Of a stretch of 15,027 nucleotides of DNA, positions 1 to 8,297 are shown one piece after another. The notes beneath the pieces are model-generated. The model was not told the origin of the DNA, ran no database searches, and was given only the letters and a program-made list of their open reading frames with translations. The DNA lies in contig CALFOA010000410.1 in the NCBI GenBank assembly GCA_937919795.1, forward strand, positions 1 to 15,027. Reading direction: 5' to 3'. Position 1 is the stretch's first letter. Every line of letters starts with the position of its first letter. The position numbers were made by a program, and so were the translations under genes. This DNA is from an uncultured Neisseria sp. (lineage in GTDB: Bacteria > Pseudomonadota > Gammaproteobacteria > Burkholderiales > Neisseriaceae).

Positions 1-90
1 GATTTGGCTGGGGGAATAAGTCTGGCTGTAAACGGTTGCGGAAGCAGTTAGGCCGGCCACTGCCAGCGTAAGGGTTTTCAAAGATGCCAT
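1..90 (-). CDS. 5' end of an exported protein, runs off the left edge
   Basis: The first 30 codons are visible, from an ATG at 90-88 reading leftwards. They encode M-A-S-L-K-T-L, then a hydrophobic stretch (LTLAVAGLTASATVYS), then Q-T-Y-S-P-S. That is a short positive N-terminus and hydrophobic core as in a Sec signal peptide, with plausible cleavage near residues 20-22. The mature protein lies outside the window, so its function cannot be read. In enterobacteria the yafS methyltransferase gene is divergent from the gloB-mltD region, so a cell-wall enzyme such as MltD is a guess from synteny only. No strong Shine-Dalgarno sequence precedes the ATG; the upstream bases are A/T-rich. Confidence 0.6.
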   Translation of the reverse strand, partial: MASLKTLTLAVAGLTASATVYSQTYSPSQI

Positions 91-120
91 GATATTTTTT
101 TAAATAATCTGATGTTTAAC

Positions 121-162
121 CTTATAGATGGTACTTGAGCTTGCTTGTGACCGTCAAGATTA
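121..162 (-). promoter_or_regulatory. candidate promoter of the left-edge gene
   Basis: On the minus strand a TATAAG hexamer (complement of 121-126) has five of six matches to the -10 consensus. A TTGACG lies further upstream (complement of 157-162), but too far away to be its -35 at normal spacing. TTGACG would pair at 18 bp with the weaker TACCAT. Either reading is tentative. The rest of 91-280 shows no gene. Confidence 0.25.
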
Positions 163-271
163 CATAACCGTAAAGTTTTTCAATGTTTTATCATTTTCGG
201 CCTTCATCCGATATTCGGTGATACCATGAGCGCGATAAAGACCTTGAAATGAACACCCTTTAGAAGTACAT

Positions 272-275
272 AGGA
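272..275 (+). promoter_or_regulatory. Shine-Dalgarno that selects a TTG start
   Basis: AGGA ends five bases before TTG at 281. The same frame is closed upstream by a TGA at 245-247 and has no ATG before codon 25 (353), so this site supports TTG initiation. Confidence 0.55.
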
Positions 276-280
276 TTAAA

Positions 281-976
281 TTGAATCATTCAACAATAAA
301 TCAATGGCTTGAACTATCCAACCTAGGCATTTATCTAGCGCAGCAGGAAAAAATGTTTTTCGGCGCGCTCACCAAACGATACGGCCTGTTGGGCGCATCG
401 GCGCAGTTCGGCATGCCAGGTTGGGATTTGTTGCCTTCATGCAGCATCATACAAGTGCCTGAAGATGTGCGAATGGCACCTGAAGCGATGGCGTGGATCG
501 ATGCCAGCTTGGATTTGCTGATTTTGCCGCATATTCTCGAATGCAGCGATACGCCGTATCAGGTATTGGCAGAAAGCTGGCGCTGCCTGAAACCGGGCGG
601 TCGTGTGTTGTTAAGCGGTTTCAATCCGCATTCACTCTGGCGGCTGGGTAAATGTTTCGACGGTAAACAACTGCCGCACCCCCGCCAATGTCTGCCGTTG
701 CCCTTGTTAAAACGCCATGTTGCCGATTTGGGTTTCACCATTGAAAGCGGGCGTTTTATGGCTTACGTACCGCCGGTGAACAGCGAGCGCGCCCTGCGAC
801 GCTGGCACTTTATGGAAGCCGCTGGCAACCGCTGGTGGCCGCATGCGGCGGCGGCTTATGGAGTGGTGTTGTTAAAACGCCAAGCCGGGATGACCATTCT
901 GCCCGAGTTACAAGAAAAACTAGCCGATAAAGAAAATGCGGTGGTGTTGACTCCGGCAAAAGTGAAAGCTGATTAA
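281..976 (+). CDS. YafS-like SAM-dependent methyltransferase
   Basis: The 231-residue protein resembles the class I methyltransferases of the Methyltransf_11/YafS type. The best-conserved part is residues 75-120: a D-x-x-L-D-L-L-I-L-P-H strand, then the helix and strand 'LAESWRCLKPGGRVLLSGFNP' region, with the family's S-G-F-N-P-x-S-L-W signature at 112-120. The glycine-rich SAM motif I (E/DxGxGxG) is not recognisable near residues 35-60, as I recall is also the case in E. coli YafS, so cofactor binding may be altered. The substrate is unknown. The TTG start is chosen because AGGA lies just upstream and no ATG occurs before residue 25. The gene is convergent with the DUF456 gene and shares its terminator. 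Confidence is high for the fold and low for activity. Confidence 0.8.
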   Translation: MNHSTINQWLELSNLGIYLAQQEKMFFGALTKRYGLLGASAQFGMPGWDLLPSCSIIQVPEDVRMAPEAMAWIDASLDLLILPHILECSDTPYQVLAESWRCLKPGGRVLLSGFNPHSLWRLGKCFDGKQLPHPRQCLPLPLLKRHVADLGFTIESGRFMAYVPPVNSERALRRWHFMEAAGNRWWPHAAAAYGVVLLKRQAGMTILPELQEKLADKENAVVLTPAKVKAD

Positions 977-984
977 GTTTAGAT

Positions 985-1032
985 CAAACAAAGCGGCAGA
1001 ACGGACATTATTCCGTTCTGCCGCTTTGTTTG
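985..1032. terminator. bidirectional intrinsic terminator
   Basis: A perfect 21-bp stem (985-1005 with 1012-1032) encloses a 6-base loop. The stem ends are A-rich on the left and T-rich on the right, so RNA from either strand finishes with a U-rich arm. It lies between the convergent methyltransferase and DUF456 genes, nine bases after one stop and six before the other. Confidence 0.88.
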
Positions 1033-1038
1033 GTTTGC

Positions 1039-1527
1039 TTAGAATAAACTCACAATACCCATCACAGCCAGCGTCATCACAATCGCCAGTGCACAGCCGA
1101 CTTTGGCGACTACACCAAGAATAAAACCGATAAAGGTGCTGATGCCGACTTTACCGGCCTTCAGCAAATCTTGGCGTGCCCACCACTCACCGACTGCCGA
1201 ACCAATCAGTGGGCCGAGCAACAGGCCGGGGATGGAGAAGAAAGCACCGACGATGCCGCCGATTAACGCTCCCCACACCGCTTGTTTACTGGCGCCGCTG
1301 AATTTAGCACCCAACATACCCGCCACATAATCCATCGCGGTACCGACCACGGTAAAGATTGCCAGTGCAATCAGCGTACCGGTGCCAATCACCTGATAAT
1401 CACCGGCATAAGCCACCAGCCAAGCACCGGCAAACATCAGACCCAAACCTGGAATGGCGGGATAAATGGTGCCAAGCAAGCCGATCAGCAGGCAGATCAG
1501 GCCGCCGATAATCAATAAGGTAGTCAT
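1039..1527 (-). CDS. DUF456 family inner-membrane protein
   Basis: This 162-residue protein is almost wholly hydrophobic, with about four to five membrane segments. It has the DUF456 signatures: an N-terminal G-x-x-Y-P-x-I-P-G-L-G-L-M-F-A-G turn near residues 19-34; G-A-K-F-S-G-A-S-K-Q-A-V-W-G-A in the middle; then a glycine-rich helix and G-P-L-I-G-S-A-V-G-E-W. The function of the family is not established. The length is normal. GGAG lies 11 bases before the ATG, a long spacing. The gene follows ttcA on the same strand after a 95-base gap that holds one uptake sequence, so it may be read from the ttcA promoter or its own. Confidence 0.85.
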   Translation of the reverse strand: MTTLLIIGGLICLLIGLLGTIYPAIPGLGLMFAGAWLVAYAGDYQVIGTGTLIALAIFTVVGTAMDYVAGMLGAKFSGASKQAVWGALIGGIVGAFFSIPGLLLGPLIGSAVGEWWARQDLLKAGKVGISTFIGFILGVVAKVGCALAIVMTLAVMGIVSLF

Positions 1528-1552
1528 TTCTATTCGTGCTCCGTAAATAAGT

Positions 1553-1564
1553 TTCAGACAGGCA
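1553..1564 (-). repeat. DNA uptake sequence, single copy
   Basis: Exact TGCCTGTCTGAA on the minus strand, flanked by A on both sides (14-mer ATGCCTGTCTGAAA). It is not part of an inverted pair, so it does not form a hairpin. It lies between ttcA and the DUF456 gene. Confidence 0.9.
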
Positions 1565-1622
1565 TTTAAGGTAAACGGTTACCCAAACACTTTTATTGGG
1601 CTAAACGCTTTATCTGCAAGCC

Positions 1623-2576
1623 TTAAGCGCCGCAGTTTTTCGGTTTGCTGGCCAAAATATTGATAACTTTACGTTCGCCCGGCATTTCTACCCGAATCGC
1701 TTCACCATCGGAATGCCTGTCTGAAAACTGCGGCGGTACGCTTTCTTTATCAAAAGCGGTATCGCCGCCGTGTTTCAAGGTTTGACCGCGTTGCAAACCG
1801 GCGAAATCAAACAACTCAGTATCAGCCAGATGCGAAGGCACCACGTTTTGCAGCGCCGAAAACATGCTTTCAATGCGGCCGGGGAAGCGTTTGTCCCAAT
1901 CTTGCAGCATTTCTTTAATCACTTGGCGTTGCAAATTCGGCTGCGAACCGCACAGGTTGCAGGGGATAATCGGGAACTGCTTCACTTCGGCGTAGCGTTC
2001 CAAATCTTTTTCTTTTACATAAGCCAACGGGCGGATCACGATGTGCTCGCCGTTGTCGCTCACCAGTTTCGGCGGCATGGCTTTCAGTTTACCGCCGTAA
2101 AACATATTCAAAAACAGCGTTTCCAAAATATCGTCGCGGTGGTGACCGAGCGCGATTTTGCTGCAACCCAATTCTTTGGCCACACGATAAAGCACACCGC
2201 GGCGCAGACGGCTGCACAGCGAGCAAGTGGTTTTACCCTCTTCGATAACGCGTTTGACCACCGAATAAGTGTCTTCTTCGATGATTTTATAGGGCACGCC
2301 TATGCTTTCCAGATATTCGGGCAACACATGCTCGGGAAAGCCCGGCTGTTTTTGGTCGAGATTAACGGCAATCAGTTCAAAATCCACCGGCGCGCTGGCT
2401 TGCAGTTGGCGCAAGATGTCGAGCAAGGCATAGCTGTCTTTGCCGCCGGAAAGGCAGACCATGATTTTATCGCCGTTTTCAATCATATTGAAATCGTTGA
2501 TAGCATCGCCCACGGCATGGCGCAGGCGTTTGTTTAATTTATTGTTTTCAAGTTCTTGTTTGGTTTTTTTCGACAT
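1623..2576 (-). CDS. ttcA: tRNA 2-thiocytidine(32) synthetase TtcA
   Basis: TtcA is an ATP-dependent enzyme that thiolates cytidine 32 of certain tRNAs using a 4Fe-4S cluster. The 317-residue protein has the PP-loop S-G-G-K-D-S at residues 43-48 for ATP binding. It has the paired-cysteine motifs C118-S-L-C121 and C206-N-L-C209, the expected cluster ligands, and G-H-H-R-D-D at 144-149. The core matches the TtcA/MesJ family throughout. The last ~50 residues are poorly conserved and contain a DNA uptake sequence read as S-D-R-H. A clear Shine-Dalgarno is not visible. Downstream on the same strand is the DUF456 gene. Confidence 0.95.
   Translation of the reverse strand: MSKKTKQELENNKLNKRLRHAVGDAINDFNMIENGDKIMVCLSGGKDSYALLDILRQLQASAPVDFELIAVNLDQKQPGFPEHVLPEYLESIGVPYKIIEEDTYSVVKRVIEEGKTTCSLCSRLRRGVLYRVAKELGCSKIALGHHRDDILETLFLNMFYGGKLKAMPPKLVSDNGEHIVIRPLAYVKEKDLERYAEVKQFPIIPCNLCGSQPNLQRQVIKEMLQDWDKRFPGRIESMFSALQNVVPSHLADTELFDFAGLQRGQTLKHGGDTAFDKESVPPQFSDRHSDGEAIRVEMPGERKVINILASKPKNCGA
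1714..1725 (+). repeat. DNA uptake sequence inside the ttcA coding region
   Basis: Exact TGCCTGTCTGAA, again within ATGCCTGTCTGAAA. It is the only exact copy here that lies in a gene. In the ttcA frame it is translated, on the opposite strand, as the S-D-R-H part of Q-F-S-D-R-H-S-D in the variable C-terminal tail. Confidence 0.9.
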
Positions 2577-2614
2577 ATCGGCAAAGCTTTGGCAACGGCT
2601 GGAGTAAACGGCTA

Positions 2615-2620
2615 ATTATA
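2615..2620 (-). promoter_or_regulatory. candidate -10 element for ttcA
   Basis: The complement reads TATAAT exactly, 39 bases before the ttcA ATG. No convincing -35 is present at 16-18 bp. The hexamer sits in the A/T-rich tail of the glxK terminator, so it may simply be part of that tail. Confidence 0.3.
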
Positions 2621-2625
2621 CAATA

Positions 2626-2659
2626 ACCGATACCGGACAGCGAGCCGTCCGGTATCGGT
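2626..2659 (-). terminator. intrinsic terminator of the gntP-glxK operon
   Basis: A perfect 13-bp G/C-rich stem (2626-2638 with 2647-2659) has an 8-base loop. It lies 28 bases after the kinase stop, reading on the minus strand. It is followed on that strand by the T/A-rich run TATTGTATAATT. Confidence 0.75.
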
Positions 2660-2687
2660 CTGAATACTCTTCACTATCTTCCAAGGT

Positions 2688-3824
2688 TCATCGCATATTC
2701 ATTTGATACAGCTTGGCAATATTCTGCGCGGCAGAGATGAGGTTGTAGCGGCCATTGGCTAACACGGTATCGAGCGTACCGAGCTGGCGGATAATGGGGA
2801 ATACGGCATCGATACCGTGTTGGTACACCACTTCATAATCTTCGCGCAAACAGCCAACAATGGCGATCACAGGCTTGCCAAATTGTTTGGCCACGCCTGC
2901 CACACCAATCGGTGCTTTACCGTGTGCGCTTTGGGCGTCCATGCGGCCTTCGCCGGTAATCACCAAATCGGCATCGCGTATGGCTTCGGCCAGATTAACG
3001 GCTTCAATCACAATTTGCACACCAGCTTTCAAAACCACATTGGGCAAAGTCAACAAACCGCCCCCCATACCGCCTGCCGCCCCCGCCCCGGCATGATGGC
3101 GGATATCGAGACCGTGTTGTTGCTGGATAACCGTAGCAAAATGATGCAGGGCTTTATCCAGCGTCGCCACCATTTCCGGCGAAGCACCTTTTTGCGGGCC
3201 AAAAATGGCAGAAGCACCTTTTTCGCCGCAAAGGGGATTATTGACATCGCAAGCCACGTCCAGCTCTACCTGTTGCAGGCGCGGATCGAGTTTGGAAAAG
3301 TCTACATGAGCGGTGTTAATCAGTGCGCCGCCGCCAAAACCGAGCGCTACACCGTCTTGATCCCAAAACACGGCGCCCAATGCTTGCAGCATACCCGCAC
3401 CGGCATCGTTGGTAGCGCTGCCGCCTATCCCCAAGATAATTTTGGCAACACCTTGATCAAGAGCAGCTTTAATCAACTCACCGGTGCCGTAACTGGTGGT
3501 AATCAAGGGATTGCGTTTTTCAATGGGAACCAAATGCAGGCCGGAAGCGGCGGCCATTTCGATAATGGCGGTTTTACCGTCGCCGGAAATGCCGAATTCG
3601 GCGCGAACGGTGTTGCCCAAAGGTGCGGTTACGTCCACACTCAGCCAACGGCCATGGGTGGCATCAATCAAGGATTGCACTGTGCCTTCGCCGCCGTCGG
3701 CCATGGGAATACAGATACATTCGGTATCAGGAATCACTTTTTGCCAACCTTCGGCAATGGCATCAGCCACTTCCAACGCGCTCAGACTTTCTTTGAAGGA
3801 ATCGGGGGCGATTACGATTTTCAT
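2688..3824 (-). CDS. glxK: glycerate 2-kinase (GlxK/GarK family)
   Basis: The enzyme phosphorylates D-glycerate to 2-phosphoglycerate, which enters lower glycolysis. The 378-residue length is normal. Family motifs run the full length: A-P-D-S-F-K-E-S-L-S-A at 6-16; P-M-A-D-G-G-E-G-T at 40-48; G-I-G-G-S-A-T-N-D-A-G-A-G at 132-144; C-D-V-N-N-P-L at 192-198; F-G-P-Q-K-G-A at 208-214; G-A-G-A-A-G-G-M-G at 246-254; and L-V-I-T-G-E-G-R-M-D at 287-296. Details such as the T-N-D and G-F-G-G-G segments look closer to GlxK than GarK, but the symbol is a choice between the two. A strong Shine-Dalgarno (AGAGGAA, complement of 3831-3837) fixes the start. It lies 58 bases after the permease gene and is probably co-transcribed with it. 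Confidence 0.94.
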   Translation of the reverse strand: MKIVIAPDSFKESLSALEVADAIAEGWQKVIPDTECICIPMADGGEGTVQSLIDATHGRWLSVDVTAPLGNTVRAEFGISGDGKTAIIEMAAASGLHLVPIEKRNPLITTSYGTGELIKAALDQGVAKIILGIGGSATNDAGAGMLQALGAVFWDQDGVALGFGGGALINTAHVDFSKLDPRLQQVELDVACDVNNPLCGEKGASAIFGPQKGASPEMVATLDKALHHFATVIQQQHGLDIRHHAGAGAAGGMGGGLLTLPNVVLKAGVQIVIEAVNLAEAIRDADLVITGEGRMDAQSAHGKAPIGVAGVAKQFGKPVIAIVGCLREDYEVVYQHGIDAVFPIIRQLGTLDTVLANGRYNLISAAQNIAKLYQMNMR

Positions 3825-3882
3825 GATGAGTTCCTCTATAATTTCAAATCAGTATGGTGGTTCGGTTTGCAAACGGCTTTAT

Positions 3883-5142
3883 TCAAAACCGGAATACACC
3901 AAAAATCAGGGTAGAAACAACCGCCATCATCAAACCGATGGCGCTTTCATAAGGAATCAGCTTTAAGCGCTCGGAAATATCCATGTTAACGCTGCCGCCA
4001 GTGGCATGAAAAAACGAGCCGTGCGGCATATGGTCGGCAACGGTGGCACCGGCATGAATCATGGCCGCCGCTGCAATACCGCTAACACCCAGTTCTAATA
4101 AAGTGCTGCTGAACACATTGGAAGCCACCACGGTACCGGCAGTGGTAGAAGCGGTTGCCAACGACATCAAAATACCGGATACCGGTGCGAGTACATAAGA
4201 AGGCAAACCGGATGCAGTCAATCCGTTAATCAACACATCTTTTAAACCGGAATTAGCAATAATGCCAGCCAACGCACCGGTACCGAGCAACATAATGGCC
4301 ACGCCGGACATTTTGCCCAAACCGCTGATGGCGTATTGATTAACATGGCGGTATTTACCCATCGCCAGCGCACCGGCCAAACCACCGGCAGGCAACGCAA
4401 TCAACGGATCGACAGCAATACCGGCAATCGGGCGCAAGGCCAGCAAAGCAATAGCGACCAGCGGTGCTGTCATGGCGGCCAGGAATTTCGGCAGATTGTC
4501 GCTTTCCGCAACCACCACTTCTTCAGGGCTTACGCGGCTGCCCTTGTTAATTAGGCGCTTGGCCAAAAAATAAGTGAACGCCAAACCGAATATGGCCGGA
4601 ATAATCCCCGCCGACATGACCGAGGTTAACGGCAGATTAAACGCATCAGAAGCGGCGATGGCATTGGGATTGGGGGAAATAATATTGCCGGCTTTGCCGC
4701 CGCCGATCATCGCCAGCAAAATGGCGGGCTTGGATAAATCCACACGGCGAGCCAGTGCCAACGCGATGGGCGAAACGGTAATCACAGCAACGTCGACAAA
4801 TACGCCGACGGCAGTCAGTATCATGGTAGCCGCAGCCAGTGCCAGTAAAGCCCGCTGCTCGCCCAGCTTTTTCACAATGGTTTCGGCGATGGTGGTCGCA
4901 GCACCCGATTCAATCAATACCCCCGCCAACACACCGGCGGCCAAAATCCGCATCACCGCAGTGGTAATCCCCTGCGCGCCTTCAATCATCAACTTAACCG
5001 TTGCCGCCAAATCCGCACCACCGATTAAACCGCCGATTAGTGCCCCAGCAATCATGCCGTAAGCGGGTGGTACTTTTTTCAGAATCAGGAAAATGGCCAC
5101 CGATAAGGCCACAACAGCGCCCAGCGCCGATACAGATACCAT
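3883..5142 (-). CDS. gntP: GntP-family sugar-acid permease, probably for glycerate
   Basis: A 419-residue polytopic membrane protein with about 12 hydrophobic segments, typical of the GntP gluconate:H+ symporter family. Landmarks are the N-terminal P-P-A-Y-G-M-I-A-G-A-L-I-G-G-L-I-G-G; a loop with G-G-G-K-A-G-N-I-I-S-P-N-P-N-A; and near the C-terminus T-A-S-T-T-A-G and a D-H-M-P-H-G-S-F-F-H segment. It is somewhat shorter than E. coli GntP. Substrates in this family include gluconate, glycerate and other hydroxy acids. The following glycerate kinase and the divergent CdaR point to glycerate, by inference. The Shine-Dalgarno AGAGGAGAA (complement of 5147-5155) is strong and resembles that of the kinase. 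Confidence 0.9.
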   Translation of the reverse strand: MVSVSALGAVVALSVAIFLILKKVPPAYGMIAGALIGGLIGGADLAATVKLMIEGAQGITTAVMRILAAGVLAGVLIESGAATTIAETIVKKLGEQRALLALAAATMILTAVGVFVDVAVITVSPIALALARRVDLSKPAILLAMIGGGKAGNIISPNPNAIAASDAFNLPLTSVMSAGIIPAIFGLAFTYFLAKRLINKGSRVSPEEVVVAESDNLPKFLAAMTAPLVAIALLALRPIAGIAVDPLIALPAGGLAGALAMGKYRHVNQYAISGLGKMSGVAIMLLGTGALAGIIANSGLKDVLINGLTASGLPSYVLAPVSGILMSLATASTTAGTVVASNVFSSTLLELGVSGIAAAAMIHAGATVADHMPHGSFFHATGGSVNMDISERLKLIPYESAIGLMMAVVSTLIFGVFRF

Positions 5143-5167
5143 GATGTTCTCCTCTATTTAGATGAAT

Positions 5168-5237
5168 AAAAACAATGCTTATTATGGCGGGGCTACCCGG
5201 AAAAGTCTTTGTTAAAAATATAGAAAAACAAATGCTT
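5168..5237 (-). promoter_or_regulatory. candidate gntP promoter flanked by a near-direct repeat
   Basis: On the minus strand CATAAT (complement of 5181-5186) is a -10 candidate. A weak -35, AAGACT, lies 17 bp upstream (5204-5209). AAAAACAATGCTT at 5168-5180 recurs as AAAAACAAATGCTT at 5224-5237, 56 bp apart. One copy would overlap the start point and the other would centre near -57. The weak -35 and paired sites are what an activator-dependent promoter might look like, but this is inference. Confidence 0.3.
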
Positions 5238-5250
5238 TTTTTAAGAAAAC

Positions 5251-5279
5251 TTGGTCAATTTCACAAATTATTTTTTAAA
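5251..5279 (+). promoter_or_regulatory. weak candidate cdaR promoter
   Basis: TTGGTC (5251-5256) and TTTAAA (5274-5279) are separated by 17 bp, each four of six to consensus. They lie about 95 bases before the cdaR ATG in a very A/T-rich stretch, so chance matches are easy. Confidence 0.25.
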
Positions 5280-5321
5280 CGCCACCATTTCAATTAAAAT
5301 CAACCAAAACATCACGAATAC

Positions 5322-5339
5322 GGCAAGTTTAGACTTGCC
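5322..5339. promoter_or_regulatory. perfect inverted repeat upstream of cdaR
   Basis: GGCAAGT and its exact complement ACTTGCC are separated by TTAG. The element lies 34 bases before the cdaR start and in the shared region between cdaR and gntP. It could be an operator for CdaR autoregulation or a hairpin in the cdaR leader. There is no T-run after it, so a terminator is unlikely. Confidence 0.45.
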
Positions 5340-5373
5340 ATCAATCTGATCCATTTTTCTCAAGGCAAGACAC

Positions 5374-6534
5374 ATGGCTGCTGTTTATTCCTTTCATACC
5401 GATTTGGCGCAGAAAATTGTCGAACGCACCATGGACATCATTCACTGCAACGTCAATATTATGGATGCCACCGGCCGGATCATTGCCAGCGGCGATCAAG
5501 CGCGTATCGGAAGCACCCACGACGGTGCTTTGTTGGCGCTTTCTCAAGGCCAACCCGTTGATATTGATGAGCACACCAAACACCTGAGAGGCGTTAAACC
5601 CGGTATCAACCTGCCGTTGCGACTGGATGGTGAAATTGTCGGCGTCATCGGCTTAACCGGCGATCCCTTGCATTTGAAAGAGTTTGGCAAACTGGTGTGT
5701 ATGACGGCGGAAATGATGCTGGAACAGGCGCGCTTGTTTGAAATGCTGGCACAAGACGCGCGCTTGAAAGAAGAGCTGATTTTGAATTTGATTGCCGCCG
5801 AAGAAATCACCCCGGCGATGACGGAATGGGCAAGCCGCTTAGGGGTGGATTTATCGGTACCGCGGGTGGTGTGCATTATTGAAGTCGATACCGGCCATTT
5901 GAGCATTGATGCCATCAGCAATGAGTTGCATAATCTGCAAAACCTGCTCCACTATCCCGAACGGGATAACTTGGTGGCCATTTTATCGCTCACGCAGATT
6001 GTGATTCTCAAACCTGCATTAAACAGCTACGGCGATTGGGATGTGCAAAACCACTTGGAACGGGTACATCTCTTGGTATCCCGCATGAACAAGCAAACCT
6101 CGCTCAACGTGCGCATTGCTTTAGGGAATTATTTTGCCGAAGACGACAACCAAGGAAACGCCATTGCCTTGTCTTACCAAACCGCACAAACCACATTGGA
6201 AGTCGGCAAAACCCGTTTTCCCGAGCAGCGGATTTACAATTATCAAGAGCTGATTTTGCCGGTATTGCTCAACCAGCTGAAAGACGGCTGGCAGCGTCGT
6301 GAATTGGAACGCGCACTCAACAAACTCAAACAGGCCGACAAAAACGGTGTGCTCACGAAAACCCTGCTGGCATGGTTTGGACACAATATGCACGCCGCCG
6401 CTACGGCACAGGCACTGTTTATCCACCGCAATACTTTGGAATACCGTTTGAATAAAATTTCTGAATTAATCCGGCTGAATTTAAACCAAACCGATGACCG
6501 CTTTTTGCTGTATATCGCGATACATATGATTTGA
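5374..6534 (+). CDS. cdaR: CdaR-type sugar-diacid/glycerate regulator
   Basis: A 386-residue transcription factor, the same size as E. coli CdaR (385 as I recall), which activates garD, gud and gar genes in response to galactarate, glucarate and glycerate. Residues 4-135 form the putative sugar-diacid recognition domain, including D-A-T-G-R-I-I-A-S-G-D, G-I-N-L-P-L-R-L-D-G-E-I-V-G-V-I-G-L-T-G and C-M-T-A-E-M-M-L-E-Q. A central GGDEF-like region follows. The C-terminal PucR-type helix-turn-helix lies around 335-370, with A-L-F-I-H-R-N-T-L-E-Y-R-L-N-K-I at 347-362. Similarity to the enterobacterial protein, as I remember it, extends over the whole length. AAGG lies eight bases before the ATG. 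It is divergent from gntP-glxK, the likely target. Confidence 0.93.
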   Translation: MAAVYSFHTDLAQKIVERTMDIIHCNVNIMDATGRIIASGDQARIGSTHDGALLALSQGQPVDIDEHTKHLRGVKPGINLPLRLDGEIVGVIGLTGDPLHLKEFGKLVCMTAEMMLEQARLFEMLAQDARLKEELILNLIAAEEITPAMTEWASRLGVDLSVPRVVCIIEVDTGHLSIDAISNELHNLQNLLHYPERDNLVAILSLTQIVILKPALNSYGDWDVQNHLERVHLLVSRMNKQTSLNVRIALGNYFAEDDNQGNAIALSYQTAQTTLEVGKTRFPEQRIYNYQELILPVLLNQLKDGWQRRELERALNKLKQADKNGVLTKTLLAWFGHNMHAAATAQALFIHRNTLEYRLNKISELIRLNLNQTDDRFLLYIAIHMI

Positions 6535-6569
6535 GAAATAGATAGCGAAATAACTTACAATCACAAAAC

Positions 6570-6648
6570 CGTCATACTCGGGCTTGACCCGAGTATCTTA
6601 TACTTAAAGAGTAATTAAGAGATGCTCGGGTCAAGCCCGAGCATGACG
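6570..6648. repeat. inverted pair of REP-like palindromes
   Basis: Two copies of a palindromic unit face each other. The left one has a 9-bp stem ATACTCGGG (6574-6582 with 6588-6596) and loop CTTGA. The right one has a 9-bp stem ATGCTCGGG (6622-6630 with 6636-6644) and loop TCAAG. Each is preceded outward by GTC or followed by GAC, so 6570-6648 can also fold into one long hairpin. The copies differ at one stem pair, A-T on the left and G-C on the right, and each stays perfectly self-complementary. The element sits behind cdaR. Confidence 0.85.
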
Positions 6649-6701
6649 AAGGTGGCTGTTATTAAGCTCATCGACTCTAACGAAAAGTGTGCTCTCATCT
6701 A

Positions 6702-6754
6702 AATAAATGCCTGTCTGAAAACTCACTATATCCGTTTTCAGACAGGCATTTATT
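6702..6754. terminator. DUS-pair hairpin behind argB and cdaR
   Basis: Two exact uptake sequences in inverted orientation (6708-6719 plus, 6737-6748 minus) lie within a perfect 20-bp stem (6702-6721 with 6735-6754) and a 13-base loop. The outer stem is AATAAA/TTTATT, giving U-rich 3' arms on both strands. It ends 23 bases from the argB stop, and also serves as a last stop for cdaR transcripts. Confidence 0.85.
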
Positions 6755-6777
6755 AAAGAATCAGCATCAACGTGTTT

Positions 6778-8197
<1,420 letters not shown>

Positions 8198-8264
8198 GGT
8201 TTTATCCTTTCTGTTTGTTTTACTTCAGCCTGTTTTGGCCGTATCCATCTGTTTAAAATAATGA

Positions 8265-8297
8265 AATCCGAATCATCAAAATTCGACGATTCGGATT
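8265..8297. promoter_or_regulatory. inverted repeat overlapping the putative yidB promoter
   Basis: AATCCGAATC (8265-8274) and its exact complement GATTCGGATT (8288-8297) are separated by 13 bases. On the minus strand the -10-like hexamer TACAAT (complement of 8295-8300) overlaps the first arm, so a bound protein would cover the start of yidB transcription. No T-run follows on either strand. Confidence 0.5.

Noticed and set aside
226..252. Eight-codon reading frame (M-S-A-I-K-T-L-K) before the methyltransferase, with GGTG upstream
   Set aside because: Too short to judge; no attenuator hairpin or codon bias suggesting a leader peptide.
1770..2537. Plus-strand open frame of 255 codons opposite ttcA
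   Set aside because: Antisense to a conserved enzyme and rich in His/Gln/Phe as expected for a reversed frame.
2817..3914. Long open frame (365 codons) on the plus strand opposite the kinase gene
   Set aside because: It mirrors a G/C-biased gene on the other strand, its protein has no family resemblance, and the kinase is unmistakable.
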